A stretch of DNA of 64,000 nucleotides from Parus major (Eukaryota > Chordata > Aves > Passeriformes > Paridae). The position numbers and the translations under genes are program-made. A model generated the notes under the pieces. It saw nothing but the letters and a program-made list of their open reading frames with translations, was not told where the DNA came from and did not search any database. The stretch covers positions 14,187,115-14,251,114 of the forward strand of contig NC_031770.1 of the NCBI RefSeq assembly GCF_001522545.3. Reading direction: 5' to 3'. Below are positions 47,801 through 62,114 of the stretch, piece after piece; position 1 is the stretch's first letter; each line of letters begins with the position of its first letter.

Positions 47801-50800
47801 GCTCCAAATTCCTTTCTATGAACTGGGACGTTCTTCCTTGAAATCAAAATAAAGTTCAGGCTTCAGGATTGATGTGTTTTGCCTCCAAAAAGGAATGGTC
47901 CCCCATGGGACCCACATAAATGTAACCCAAATGCTTGGAGTAAAAGGAAAAGGATACAAGATACCATTGATCACACACATGTTATGTGGCCTGTGACATT
48001 TAAATTACAAGCACATGTGGTATCTTGTTCAGATATGAGGCAGGAAATACCATTTTTAGAATATTGAAACTGCCAATAAAAAAAGCTGGCTGAAATAGCA
48101 GTTGATCCTAGGTGCATTAATTCCAGTGAACCCAAAAGTTGCATCTCATTTCAATTCATCCTCTTCTGCCTGAAAACAATCTTTGCATTTATCAGATTAA
48201 CACAGTCCCTCAGCATTTAATGGGCAAACATTGCAGCTTAATTTCTTCATTTTAATACCTTGAGGATGGGAGGAAGAGAAATCCTATCCTATTATTGAAA
48301 GATTTCATAGGCTGTAGCTATCACTTTGTTGCTTCAGAAATCCCTGATCAAATCTGCAAGAAAAATACGGCTCAACTTTCATGCCTTGCCGGGGGATATT
48401 GTCACCTCTTCCTACACTGAGCACTAATAATAACTCCCAACTCACTCTAAGGTGCAACTCAAGGTGTTGGCTTTGGACTTTTAATCCAGATGCACCTGGG
48501 TCCTCAGTGAGCTGAGGATGCTGGCATGTCATCAGCAATGTCCCCACCATGCTGACAGCACGGCCTTCTGTCACCTCTCTCACAGCAGCAGCACCGAACC
48601 AGCGCAGTGCACGACTGGACCCCCTGCACATCTCACTCTCAGGGGTCTTACCTAAAATTTGGCACCAATTAAAACTGTCAAGCATGTCCCCTTCTGTTCA
48701 AACACAAAGGTCCTCTTTAAAAATATTGGAGGAGCATGGGGTCAGCTAATGAGGAACCTCAGGGAAACAGCTCCCTTCTGCAAAGCATAAAGCAAGTAAA
48801 TGCAGTGTTTAATAGACAGTACTCACACTCCCAACACACAGAGAAGCATAATTTTCTAAGTACATTCTTTATTGCCTTTCCAATTCCAGAGACCATTGCA
48901 GCTCCAGACTGTTAAACTACACATCCTTTAAATAAATTCTCTATGTAACACCCAAGCACGTACCTTGTGTGTGCCACTTGTTCAGTGGGGCTGTACTGGG
49001 TAAACACCAACCTCATTACTTGCTCCAAGTTCAAAAAAAAACCCAGATTTATCTACATACAGCGTGACAAAAGAGTTAAATAATCCCTTCCAAATAAGCT
49101 GAGCTCTTCACATGAGCTGTTCTGTTTGTGGACAATGCCTGGTCATTTTATTTCCACCCTTCCAGAAAACCTATGGACCCCATACTCTACTACACATCAG
49201 TTTTATTTCCAGGAGCAAGGTTGTCTGTTGCATACAGGCCATATAGAAATTTAATGCAAAGCTGTGCATCCTGTGCATGCTGTGGTGAAGCTGTCCCATA
49301 ACACCACCATGAGTTGTTGCTGTTCTTTGTACAAACACCCAGACTGTTCTTCAAGCATTTTGCCACAGAGTGCAATAGTCTTGCAGGGAAGTACAAATTC
49401 TCTGCAGTTTAAGCAATAAAGCACATATGGTACATAAAAACGCCCTAAATGTTTCTAAGCCTTTGTGATATCCAAGTAAAACATGGCAGATTTATCTCTG
49501 TGTTTTACAGCCATATTCTTTGTGTCACTGTTTTGGTTATTACTTAACTCTGCAAAAAAAACCTTGAAGCATAACTTCTACATAAAATACTGCTTGATTT
49601 ATGATGATTTACCTCAAATTTTACTTTGATAGTACATGTGGCTGCACTTCTATTTAACTCTGTGCTTTCTATCCTAGATACACATAAAAAATTATCTGGT
49701 CCATACTTCTGAAATAAACATAAGCAAAAGCCACAGCTGATGGGAAATAGGAATTTCTTGGCATGTTCTTGCATTTGGAATATGGATTAAGCCTCCACTG
49801 CATTACTCATTTTAGAAAATAAGGAACTGGTGTAATAGTCAAAAATACACCAACTTCTAAGTGCAATGTGACCTTTTATTTATATTGCTTGCTCTCTGGA
49901 GCATAGGCACAGCTGGGAGAAGTTCAGAGCTTGCAGCTAATCTGTTTAATTTGGAATTCCTTACTCTTGGCCCCGAGAGCTGGAGGAATTAAAGCTTTCA
50001 GCTTTTGACAGTGTGCATGTCCCAGAGCAAAGGCAGGGCCAGCTCTTGCAAACACCTCTCGCTGTTGCATGCTCCTGCCTCGGTCACAGGGAGGGTACAA
50101 ATCAGGTGGTTTGGTGTTTGAAGGCACGAGCTTGAAAAAATTGACATATTTACGGCTATCAACACAACCCATCACAATTCCCAAGCAGAGACAGCACTTA
50201 CTTTCCTTGACAGGGAAAAGGGTTGGGCAGAGGCTGAAATGCTCTCTAGTGAGGCTGATGTCACAGGGTTTGGGGTGTGGGGAGCTCCCCACCAGGAGGG
50301 CAGGGAGCGATGGTGACAGCACTGCCGGTCCCTGCACACCGGGAGAGCATCCGGAATGCAGCCGGGGAGGGATCCTGCAGGCTCTGCACGATGGAGGCCT
50401 GGAAAACCCCAACTCCTCTGCCTCTCAGGGTCACACCTTCTGCTTTAAAAGGCTGTGAGCCAATATGAGATTCACACAGGAGGGAAAACCTATGGGAAGC
50501 TCCCAAATGGAAAGTGAAAGAAGAGCAGCCAGAGTCATGTCTCTGGTGACTGCTCAAGCCTGCTCCAGCTGCGGCTCAAGTGGATCCTCCCCACAGAAGT
50601 AGCTCTTCTTCTCTCTGACAAGAGGAGGAGGTTGGATGGTGAGGATATTCCACTGTATGTGAAAATTTAGCACAGCTACTCAAAACAATTTCCATCTTTG
50701 CTGTTACACACTATAAAAATGCTCATTTTCATGCGCAGATCCATTCTGGGAGTCCTTCCCTAACACTCAGATGTGAAGTCACTCCAAAGCTGCCTTGAAA

Positions 50801-53800
50801 AGACAACAAAACATCATGCATGACTGGTCCTGTGTGCAACAGCATCAGCTTTGACCACTCTTCCCATACACAGTGAGCCATGATTCCCACACCCTCCCTC
50901 CCCCCGCTCCAGCAGTCACATCACCACGGGTGAGTCACATCAGCCTTGTCCTTCACTGTTTTCTTACTGGGGAGTAGGAATCAAGGCAGAAAATTCTAGA
51001 GACATTTTACTGGAAGTGTCTGTATAATTTTATGGAGACAAACCAAAGGTATTTCCTAAAGAGATTGAGAGATTTTCACAAATCACGGCCGCACAGCCAC
51101 CTGGGATCTGCACCGTCATTCCTCTCAAGGATTTTTCTGCAGAGCTTGTTATCAAGGAACATAACTTTCAGAATGAGATGACATCAACTAAATAGAATAA
51201 ACTAAAAATAATAATTAAAAATAAATTTTCAAAAAAGACACTTAAGTAGAGATCCAATTAAAGTGACAATAGGAAGGATACTGGAAGGCAGACCTGAAGC
51301 TGCAAAAAGCAGCAGAGGTCCTCTTACCCCATGGGCCACCTCTCTCACCTGAGGGGAACTATAAGGTTTCTTTCATCAGGTCCTGCACTACCTGCTGTGA
51401 CTCAGCCCAGATCCAGACACCTTACAGAACACACGAACCAGTGAATATAACAGCATGGAGAAAGAAGTCAGGCAAAAATCAGCCTCCAGCTACAAAACAT
51501 ACAAGGATCACAGGCTTGCAACAAGCACTTTTTAACATTAAAAACAGTTTTCCCAAGCCACAGCTCCATGTAACTATTTTGTTTCAGGAAGATGAAATAA
51601 CATCTTACACACCACAAACTCTGCATAATTCTAAAGAAGAATACCTAAAGAAGAGCTGTATATGGGTACACTTAAAACCTGTTTGTTTTTCCTTTTAAAG
51701 TACACAAAGCGATAAATACCACACTTATCTCTGGCATATCTGTAAGGACAGCAAACAGCAGTACTCAACACAAGTCTGAGCATCTTTCCTGGGGACATCA
51801 GTTCTAACTTCTCAGTCAGCTCCTGCAGATGACAGCCAGCAGAGTTCCATCCAGTGTTTTCCTGTTTGCTGGGCAGATCCCCCATCTCAGCAGGTGACAA
51901 ACTGTCCCAGTTTGGGAGAACTAACACACCTCCAGTGGCCCGTGGTTCTGTGCATCTTTGGGCTCCAGGCTGGGAACAAGAAGGCAGGGCAGGGTGGACC
52001 ATTTGCTGGCAAAGGGGATGGCCAGGAAAACCCTCAGGAAGACAAGTCTGCTATCAAAGCCAGTAGGAACAGTTTTACTAGCTCAAATTAGAGCTGGATT
52101 AAATCTTGAGAACCACAAAATGGTTCTCTAAGTTTTAGTGAGTGTCTTTAACAGAAGATGCTCGTTTTTCCTAGACGAAATAACAAAAAGCCTGATGAAA
52201 TCAATATTAACTACTCAATGTTTTTATTCTAGTCCTTTCTTGATATCACAGTGCCTTCTAAGACACATCACTTGTGTGCTAGAGGTTACTGCAAGGTGTG
52301 ATGCAAGACACGATTGCATCTTCTCAAAGCAAAACACAATAGCAGTGTATTGTGAAAACTTCTTTGTTTTTTTAATGTTGGCAAGTGCTCACTGCAAACC
52401 TGTGACCCTTAATTATTTTTTTTTTAGCTGGTAGCTGTTTTTTGATCTGTGCTGTTGCACTTAATTTCTTCCCATTATCTGCACAGAGAAGATAGGTAAA
52501 TGATATTTAATTCACTTCACTGTGTTCCTGTCATGTGTACAACACAGCTCCCGCAGGGCCCACTCACATCCAGTCCCCTGGGCTAGTCCTGCTTCATCCT
52601 CTGAACCACACTCCTCCTCAGCATCACCACACTGCTGGCAGAGCTTACACTCCATAGGCAGATTTTGGAGAGCCAAGGGACAGAAGGGATTTATGTAAAC
52701 TCTTTATGGACACCAGCTGACATCTTTCTGTACAGAAGGTTTGTTGGGTTCTTTTAATTAAAAAAAAAAAAAAAAGCTCTGGCCTAGAAGAGACAGCAAA
52801 ATAAATCTATTTTTATTTGCAGTACTTCTGCAGGTCACTAAGTTAATGGAATGTTACTGCATCTAGTGAAGCAATTTTTAACTGTGTTTAGGAAAATGTT
52901 ATTATTAGGAATGCACGCACATCCCACAGAAGTGCTCTGGTCACAGCAGCTCTGCACAGGGCTCTGGCAAGTACTTTAACATCCCAAACCTCTGCCTCTC
53001 TTCTCCATTTGGGCAAAGACAAAGATTTATAATGAACTAAGAAGCAGCAGAAATGTAGTTATGGGTGGCTGTCCCACTTCTGGAATAGCAACAGCTTTTT
53101 TTTTTTTTTTTTTTTTAGGATTAAGCAGCTATTTGGATTTAAAAAAAAAAAAATAAAGCCTGAATACTTTGGCACTCAGATCACATATCAAAATATTAAG
53201 CTGGCTGTGGTCAGAAAGAAGTTTAAGCCTGGTCCTCTGCTAGTGTTTGCAGTGTCCAAGGGAAGGGAGGGAGGGATGAAATGCAACAAAGAACACACAG
53301 AACACTTAAAAACTCCTGCCACTAATCTCAGAGTGAGTAATAAAAGGTAGGGAAGCTAACAGAAATACTGTATTTAGGAAAATCACTGAAAAACATAATA
53401 GTCCCTTTTCTTTAAATTTAGTTTTAGTTCTGAGTCAGTTTTTATATCTATCTTTAAAACTGTTTTATGCTTTAGTGCCCAACAAACACATGGCAATACC
53501 TTCCTGGAGTATAACCCGTGACAGAAGATTTGTAGAGGTCTTCTAAACATGAAAAGTACCGTCTGACAGCTGTCAGGAACATTTTCTGACAGAACAGCTC
53601 TCACCTCAGCTGTGGAATACTCCCCTTCTCCCTGCTTTAAGGCCTTACAGGAATAGTAGCACTGAGGAAATGTGCCAATTAAGTCCTTGCTTATTTGGAT
53701 ACAAGTATTTTTAATAACAACTGATGACAGTCATGTCAGAAAGTATAACTCATAACACAGACACCAAAAAAGCCTCATTTGGGTTCCTCTCCAAAAGCCT

Positions 53801-55261
53801 TTTAAGACAGACACGTGGGAAGCCTTCTTTCCTGAGGCAGAAGACGTCAGCTTATATTTATACCAATCAAAACCAGAAGAAAAGGAGTGGTGGACTAGAG
53901 GGATCTTGTTTACCCAAACACAAACTCAAACACTGCCCAGGATAATACATCTCTGTTTTCATGTTGGAGTTAACATCCACAGACAGAGATTAATTTACAA
54001 ACCCACATTACCTCACTATTCAGACATCACCAACAAACTGTCCCATTAAGTTTACAAACCCCAATAACTTTTGAAGCAATAGAAAATAACACTTGTTACA
54101 TATTCATGAGGGAGAAGGAAAACAATCAAAGCCTAGCATGAAGCAAGGACCTCGTACCTGCCTTGGGGCAGGTTTTCCCAGGGGTGTGATGTACAGCTCC
54201 AACATCAGGCAAACACAATCTCTGGCCACGCTCCCTGTTGTACAAATTACTCCTAAACTCAGCCACAACTGGTTACAGAGCACAGTGCTGAGTTCTCCAC
54301 TCACACACAGAGGCAAGAAGGCAGCTAATGTTTCCTGACAGCATTTTCTCCCATTGAACAATCAGGAAACAGAAAGTGTTGTCTTCAGCTACTGCTTTTC
54401 CTTCTTTCACAGCAACAGAAGAGTCCCAATCCCCAGACAGGGCAAAGCGAGTTAACACCAAAATGAACAGCTCATGTTTAAAAGCCTCAGGCTCCAAAAC
54501 TTCTGTTCCCTCCTCCCCAGTCAGTCATTACCACTCGGCCCAAAAAAAGCCAAGTCCTGTTTGCAGAGAAATCAGTCGGGGTTTCTCTGCCTCACAGAAA
54601 AAAAAACACTGGGGCAGCACAGAATGGTGTAACTCTCGCTTGGGGCTGTAAAACAGCTTAGTCAGCAGTTTTCTCAGCACACTTGTTTGCCACCGGTATC
54701 AAAACAGCTACACCTTTAAAAAAACACTATTGCAAAGCTCTCCCTTCGGAGAGCATTTATCTAAAGCCAGAAAAGGGACATTTTCTACTTTTTTTTTTTT
54801 TTCTTCTCATTTACACTATCCTTGAAACTCCATCCCCGGGGTCTGCACTAGGGGCACAAATGGTCACTGCAGTTTAAACATCCCCGTCCTGTGCAGCACA
54901 TCCTCTGCATCCGCTCCGTGTGTTTTCCCAAAGCCCTGCGCCCCCGGCTGCATTTATGGCAGAGATTTCTGCAGCAGCGCTTTCAAACACCGTGACCCTT
55001 CGCGCATACTTGAACATCATCGGCCGAACCACGAGAAAACATGAGAAAGGCTCCAGGAATTCAATTCACTTCGACTATTAAATAAAAACACTCCTCGCTT
55101 GCCCCAGTCTCCTCCCTAACAGGACAAAAGTCGTGGAAACGTGATCCCCTAGGATGCAAGGCACCCAAAACCTCCCGATTTCCGCCGTGATTCAAAGCCC
55201 CGGGTACCCCTGGGCAACACCATCCCATTTCCCCCACTTCTTCTTGAAAAGAAGAGGAAAG
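44839..55261. other. Probable STON1 intron 1
   Basis: About 10.4 kb of AT-rich DNA without a recognised exon or gene. It has A/T runs at 52753-52778, 53095-53116 and 53140-53153, and small GC-rich patches near 50260-50420. Its status as an intron rests on the acceptor at 44839 and the CpG island at 55.5 kb. Confidence 0.5.
53095..53153. repeat. T-run and A-run inverted pair
   Basis: A 22-nt T run is followed 23 nt later by a 13-nt A run. In RNA this could pair into a hairpin. It is more simply a pair of slippage-prone homopolymers. Confidence 0.7.
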
Positions 55262-55450
55262 NNNNNNNNNNNNNNNNNNNNNNNNNNNNNNNNNNNNNNN
55301 NNNNNNNNNNNAAGAGGAAAGAGGAAAGAGGAAAGAGGAAAGAGGAAAGAGGAAAGAGGAAAGGAAAGGAAAGGAAAGGAAAGGAAAGGAAAGGAAAGGA
55401 AAGGAAAGGAAAGGAAAAAAGAGAAGGAATTTTAAAAAAGGAAAAGAAGC
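55246..55450. repeat. Homopurine tandem repeat (GAGGAAA)n to (GGAAA)n
   Basis: The + strand is almost purely A and G. After the gap come about seven GAGGAAA units (to about 55359), changing abruptly into about eleven GGAAA units (to 55417), then a decayed A/G tail. The left flank has the same motif, so the assembly gap is inside the repeat and its true length is unknown. Confidence 0.93.
55262..55311. other. Assembly gap (50 N)
   Basis: Exactly 50 N, a common placeholder size, flanked on both sides by the same purine repeat. Confidence 0.99.
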
Positions 55451-55539
55451 CACATATTTTTTGTTAAATGTATCATGTTCTTACAGCAAAACAAAAGAGC
55501 CCCATCCACCGGCCCGTTTCAAGCCAGAACTTCGTGGCT

Positions 55540-55945
55540 GCGCCTCAGCTACCGGGAAAATTCCACTTGGGACGGGGTCCCGCCCGCTCCCCGCTCCTCT
55601 GGCCCGGCTCCCCCGGGGCAGAGCCGCTCCGTGCCCGCTCCTTACCCGCTCCGCTGCCGCCGAGCGCCGCCAGGGCCCTCCCGCCGCCGGGAGCGGAGCA
55701 GCGGCCGGGCCGGGCCGGGCCGGGGGCGGTGGCCAGGACAGGCCCCGCCCGGAGCATCCCGCGGGAGCATCCCCGGCACGCCGGGAGAGGCAGGGCATCC
55801 CCGGGACAGCCAGCGCCGGCAAAGCTCCTCCGGGGAGAGGCGAGCCTCCGAGGACGTGCGGAACGAGGCTCGGGAAATGTCTGAATAAGCAACAGGATCG
55901 TACAGTTGTGTTACTTTGAGTGACAGAAAGTCCTTCTTACCCGAG
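55540..55945 (-). promoter_or_regulatory. STON1: CpG island, probable STON1 promoter and noncoding first exon
   Basis: A dense GC/CpG block in AT-rich surroundings. On the - strand two strong donor sites are visible: CGG|GTAAGG with GT at 55645-55644, and CGG|GTAAGA with GT at 55940-55939. Either could end an untranslated first exon spliced to 44838. The assignment to STON1 is inferred: it is the nearest gene, on the right strand, still lacking a promoter. A bidirectional noncoding transcript is also possible. Confidence 0.6.
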
Positions 55946-58900
55946 CCCCTCTGTACGCACCTACCGGAGGTGACACGGCACCGAGCAGACACTGCTCCCG
56001 AAAGGCCAGAGCACACGGACAGAATGTGGATGATAAAGAGGGAGAAACCACCTATGAAAGCCTCCAGAGTACTCCCAGGGACGTGGAGCAGAGCTGCCAG
56101 GGACTGCAGACATCCAAGCTGCCCATCTGAAAGGCTCTCAAGTAGCAGTGACAGCTCACTTAGAGCAGCGAGCTCCAGGTTCTTGTGTAATCCATCCAAA
56201 ATCCTTTGTCAAGCATTATGCATCCATTTCAGCTCCACTGCTTTCCACTGGTTGAAATTTCCCTTGTATTTTAATAAGGAAGGACCTCCTTCTGCAAACT
56301 GGTTTCTTTTGTGTCGTTTATCTGCTCTGTAGTTTTCTTATGCTTTCTGTGAAAATGAAACAATGCTATCTCTTTGTTTTATGCATGGGAAGTACTATTC
56401 AGGCTCTGTTTAATTTGCAATAGAAGTGTTCAGCACAGTTTTCCCTACAAATAAATTCTTCTGTAAGCTTAACACCATTACACAGACTGCACATTGGCCA
56501 TTCCTGGTTTAAAAAGTTCTGTGTTTGTTATCTTAATTTTTTTTATTAAATCCAGTGCCAAATTTAGCACAGAACCTTCTCACCATAATTTAACCAGTAA
56601 CTTGCAAGCCAGTGAATTGTCACATTCTTCTCCCTTGAGGGCCTCTCTTGAGCACTGCCAGACTGAGGCCTCCAGGTTCAGAGCCCAGGAAGCACCAGAA
56701 CCTCATCCCAGCCTCTTCCCTTGGGAATTCCATCCCTCTAAGTCTTCTTCCCTTGAAATCCAGGCCTGATGTCAAAATTGTATTTCCATAAAAATTATTT
56801 CTTCCATAAACAATGCAGTCTCTGCCTTCTCCCAGGACACACTCAGCCTCTCAGCAGAGGGAACCAGTGGATCGATACTTCCCGTTTTGCCAAAATGCCA
56901 GGAAATTTGAAATAATCTCTAATATTTTTCTATGTACTCCAAAATGAGTTCTTCAAACTCTCATATACTCCTTCACAGCATTCAATGAAACCTTTTTTTC
57001 CTGTTCAGCTTCCACATTAGCTCTTCACAATGGTTTTCAAGTGGGTAGGGTATTAATTTGTCATATCTCCTTATGAAAGCATGCATATCTAAAAATAGAT
57101 CAGATTTTCCTTTGCTGAGACAAGTGTGCACATTTTCAAGACAAGAATACTGTTCTCCAGTAAATTTTACTATTACTTTATCTTCCAAAGTAATTCAGTG
57201 CAATATAAACTCAAGCATCAGAGAAAAAAAAAATGGTACTGAGATTTAAAATTCCTTAAAATAATTTGACTTTGATGAATAGTATATGCAGAACAAATTA
57301 GAACTATTAAAAGTTATTTCTACTGTAAATACAATTTGAAGAGCATTTCACATAAAGATATGGTATTACATGTTGCTAGAGGCAGTTATAAAACTCATTC
57401 AACATTTTACAACACTAACAAATTCAGCTTACACTGCTGACTATATTTAAGTTGATCTTAATATGATTTGCAGTATATTGCCCTGTTAATAAAATGTTTA
57501 GTGTCTATGACTATTTTATCAAAGCAAAACCTGTCAGTTCATATCTGGCTAGAACCAAATATTTCTAAATAGAGTCAGAAAAACACTTGTTTCTAGACTT
57601 ATTTTAACTCCTTCCTCTACTGCTTTGCTTTTATTTCAGCAAGAAATCTCTGCAAAAGTTCATCTTAACTAAAATGTATTTGTTTTGAAAAGTCAAATTC
57701 TCCTCGCATTAAATGAATCCATCTTTCACAGAGTACAATTGCTATTAAAAACTTACTAGCTTATCACATTCACTACTTAAATGATGCATATTTATTACAT
57801 ATAAATTGATTATAGAAATTTAGCATTTTAATGTCCTTCCTGTGAGAAATTGAGTCCTTGTTGGCTTCAAATGTTCCTGAGCTCATAGGCTAGATCAATA
57901 ACCTAACAGAAACTTGTTTCCAGACTTCTGAAGAAACTTTTGGTCAAGTTGATTGTGCCTCTTCAGGTTCATATTTTCTGTCCCACCCTGCACATGGTAC
58001 AGACAATTCAGAAGTCACTAAGGATAAGGCACAGAAGAAGTACAGCACCAGTTCTGGGATTACAGAATTCCCTATGCCAAAGGCTGCAGTTAATGAAACT
58101 GCACTGAAATTCTCAGTTCCGACCTTTTCAAGCTCATAACTTCATTAAAATGATCCTTCTTGGACACAATGTTCTGCATTCACTATTCAAGCACAAAAGG
58201 AAGAATTTCAAATCCAAGAGAAAAGAAACTTGAAGCTTTAAGGGAGAGCAGGCAAGGATGAAGGCTGTGTCTGGGGCAGAGCGGGGTGTGTGTGGTGATG
58301 TAAGGTGTTCTCACACTCATTCCAGCAGCAAAGGACTTTACACAGACAGAGCCTGCAGGAAGCTACATGTCACCACGGACTAGATGCCAAGTCAATTCAT
58401 GAAAGAATCCCTAGTGCCTAAAATAACTGGAAATTACCTGGACTCTTAAGTGTTGTGGGTTTAACTCTTCCCAGGATAAAGCCCTGTAGCTTATAGGAGA
58501 CCACAAGTACAGTTTTGATACCAGGCCTGGGGTTCAAAGGCTTCTTCTGCAGTTAAGACCTCATCAGCTTAGAAAGTTTTAGACTCACAGTATGAATCAG
58601 TGCTAAAACATATAAATTATCCTTTCTATTGCTATCTCTGCAATTTATTTCCATGCAAGAAGTTTATAACCAGAATTCTTTCAGGACTCTTAGTAGGGTG
58701 TCTTGCTCTACAAATTAAGCCCAAGGAGAATCAAAAATTGATTTTTTTTTTTTGCAGCTCAGCATTGCAGCAATTCGAGTATTTGTCTCTGTAGGGAGCT
58801 GGGTGATTCTGAACGAGCAGTGACGTGTCTAAGGCTGCCTACACACACAGCAGAGGCAGACAATGAGTGCTGCCCCAGGCAAGTTTCCATGTGCTACAGT

Positions 58901-61570
58901 TCACACCCGCTCAGGCCCTGCTTTAAGGGTCCCCCAAAGCTCTTCTCTGTCCCCCTCTGCCAAGCTGGCAGCACTGCAGGCACAACTGCAATTAAAGTTT
59001 TTGACTCTGGTTAAAGGAAATATTCAGGAATTTGGGAAAAAATGGCCTCTTCCTAAACAAATGTGGTTTGAATTCACAGCCAAGCAAAACTGCAGGTAGT
59101 GACAGAGGCAGAAAATGCAGAGTAAGACAGAACAAGCATTCTTAGAGCAGCATCCAGCCTTCATGGGAGGAAGTAATCAGACCTCTGGCAGCAATTACAA
59201 TTTTTTACTGCACTAAGCTTTGTTTTTATTATGACCCTGCTGTTGCTAAGATAGTGCTCTCAAATTACCTTACATACAGACTGTATTAAACAACAGGTTT
59301 GCCCAATTTACTGGGCCAGATGGTTCTCCAAAGTTTAATATATCATTGGATTTACACTATTAAAAAACCCCACAGCCTTGACACTGCTCAGCCAAGCCAG
59401 TAAATAACTTCTCCCTTCTCCTGATAGGCACTATGTGTATACAAAGTTTATTTCCTTTCCTGTTTGCAATTGATGCCTTGCAAGGCGGAGCAAATCGGTG
59501 TTTTGGAGTCGTAGGAAGCACTGCTGAACAGTGAAGGCAGCATCCAGGAAACATGGAGGCTAAAGACCTTCACACCAAAACTTCATCTGCCAGCAAGGGA
59601 AGGTAGGGCAAGTGGAGCAGCAGGATTATAAATACAAATTAGAAATGACCTGGGTAAAAGGGAAAATAACCATATGAACAGCTAAAGGTAGGGAAACAAA
59701 CTGGGTATTTTACATCCACCGAGATCTGGCACCATCATACCATGAAATGCTGAACTGGTTCAGAACGAAGCTGAAGGGATTAACAAGAGACATGACAAAC
59801 ACCACCAACTTTAAACCAACACTTTAGCTGATTGCTGTTTGAATCACAGATGCAGCAATTTAAAATAATCATTGTTCAAACAGCAATGAGATGCACCCTT
59901 GCACAGCTTATGAAAACAGCCTAAGATTCCTGTTTCAGAAGTTAAGCTTTCAGGCAAGGAAATCTCTGACCTCCAGGAGCTTAAGGCCTTTTAAAATAAG
60001 ACAATGGCTTTGGTGCTTCTTGGGCAGTTTCACATTGATGAAGCAGTACTTCTTAAGAGGGTAATCTTGAAGTTAAATTAATGCCTGATTACAGCAGATA
60101 TTTATTTTGAACACACAGAATGTGGGGATGTGCTCTCAGAAATCTAGGACAGCTGAACATTTTGAAAGCCTTGAACATGTTAGTATAGCTTTAAAACAAA
60201 GCTCAGAAGGATTTTTTGAAAATCCAATTAAAACCATTAAAATAGTGCTGTGTTTTCTGAATTAGCCACTTTAACCTGAGAGTGAGAGATTATTCATGAG
60301 GCACCCAACAATATGGGAAAATGAATTAAGCACTCAAAAAATGCTTTACAAACTTGTGTGCCATACTGAACTGTCATTAAAAAGGGTAACTGATGCTCAG
60401 GCTTTTCTTTAACCCCGGTTTCACACTGTGTTGTGCTAAAGATTTTTATACTTTACAACACTTTCTCACTGGTTTTGCCAAATGAACCACCTAGAAGGCA
60501 AACATTCACCCTGTACATTTTTGAAGATTAATTCTTTTAGTAAAATTTCCTTGTCCAAATTTTGCACATTGATACTCTCCAGATACCATGGCGAAGTAAT
60601 TCAAAATAATTTTTCTGTAAAACTTTGCCTCAAAAATGAATTTTTGGCTGCAATGTCGAAACAAGGCTTCAGTTTTTTAACAGAAAAGCCTTATGCAGTA
60701 GCCATTTAGACATTTAACAGCATTTAAGATTTTGAGAAAGATTCAGCATCGTCTGGTTAGCAAATAATAAGCACAAGGAGTTGGTATTTCCACTTGATCC
60801 AGTTTCTAATGCCACTGAGTTAAATGCAATGTCCTGTGGCCCCTTACAGCACTACCAGAGCAGTATCCAAAACACTGATTTAAATTTCTTTTGCCAGATT
60901 TTAGATTTGGGTATTGATAATTTACATTTGTCTAGAATTTACTCAAAACATTTCCTTGAAAAACTGAAGGCAGCTTAAGTGATCAGAATTGTCTCTTCTT
61001 GAGCATGGTTACTGCTTAATGAGTTATTTTTATTCAGACATGTAAAAACTAGCCTAAGCAGAATCTTTTTCTAAATGAAGCAACCTATGAAAAGCAGTAT
61101 TGGTAAAAGTAGTATCAGTTCAGTAATTTGATTCAGAGAATTAAAATAACTGGATTAGTACCTTCAGTGCAAGATGAAAGTTCTCAGAAAAGGCAGCTTC
61201 AAAAGAACTGGAAGAAAGCAATTAGCTTCCCAATCCTAAACGAAACAGTTGAAGCTGTATCTGCTTCCATAAAACGGCTGGAGAGACAGCCAAGACTTCC
61301 CAACCCTCATTAGCACCAGCACACAGCTCTTAATTCAACATCAATAAGAAACCCTGCAGGCTCTCCCCATGTCCTCTCCCTTTCACAACCACTTCTATTT
61401 TGCACTTCTGAAAGGAAGAACTATCAGAACAAAGGGAAGCACTGAGAGCACCTAGGCTGGTGTAACTACTCCACCAGCAACAGCTGGAACACCCCGCCAC
61501 AGTGTCACACTCTGCAACCTGGGCATAGCCAGAAGGAAGGAAAAAGTCAAGCTGGTTTCATGTGGTTGAT
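55946..61570. other. Spacer between STON1 promoter and PPP1R21
   Basis: About 5.6 kb of AT-rich DNA with no supported gene or repeat family. There is a short T-run at 58743-58753. Open frames here are short and unlike known proteins. Confidence 0.55.
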
Positions 61571-61705
61571 TTTATTATTACATACTGAGAATACATTTCA
61601 ACACATCTGATATCAGAGTAAACCCTGTGGGACAAATAAGTGCCATAATGGAAATTATGGAACAGAAGATTGGTGTGGAAAGTGTGGAGCAGCACTGCAT
61701 CTGAT

Positions 61706-61798
61706 TAAAAAAAAAAAAAAACAAAAAAAACAACCAACCAAAAAAATACAACCAAAAAACCAAAACAAACCCCAACCTAACACAAACAAATCTCACCC
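61706..61798. repeat. A-rich low-complexity block with CCAACC groups
   Basis: Runs of A broken by C, CC and CCAACC groups on the + strand. It mirrors the block at 13105-13199 read on the other strand. In the PPP1R21 transcript it would be U/G-rich. Confidence 0.7.
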
Positions 61799-62112
61799 CC
61801 TAACAACAAATCAATGCTGTGAAAACTTGTGATATTAAATTTCACTTGAAAAAATAAAAAATTAAAAATCTTAGGAGAGGCCTTAAGTTCACAAACTTCT
61901 GAAAACAGGAAAAGCCATGTGAATCCCCCCCAGTGAATCCATCACAACTCAATTCCATTAAGACCTTTTGCAAATTCAGTGTTTAAATCTTCTACATATT
62001 TCTTCTTTACTGTAAGAGAGCACAATAAGCTGATCTATTCTACACACATTGTTTCACTCTTTTGGGGCAAATGACAATCTCAGTTTCCTCTGGCCTTAAA
62101 CAGCTATTTCAA

Positions 62113-62114
<2 letters not shown>

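Noticed and set aside
55461..56332. Several proline/arginine/alanine-rich frames in the 55.5 kb island
   Set aside because: Typical of CpG islands: open in many frames at once, without known similarity or splice support.
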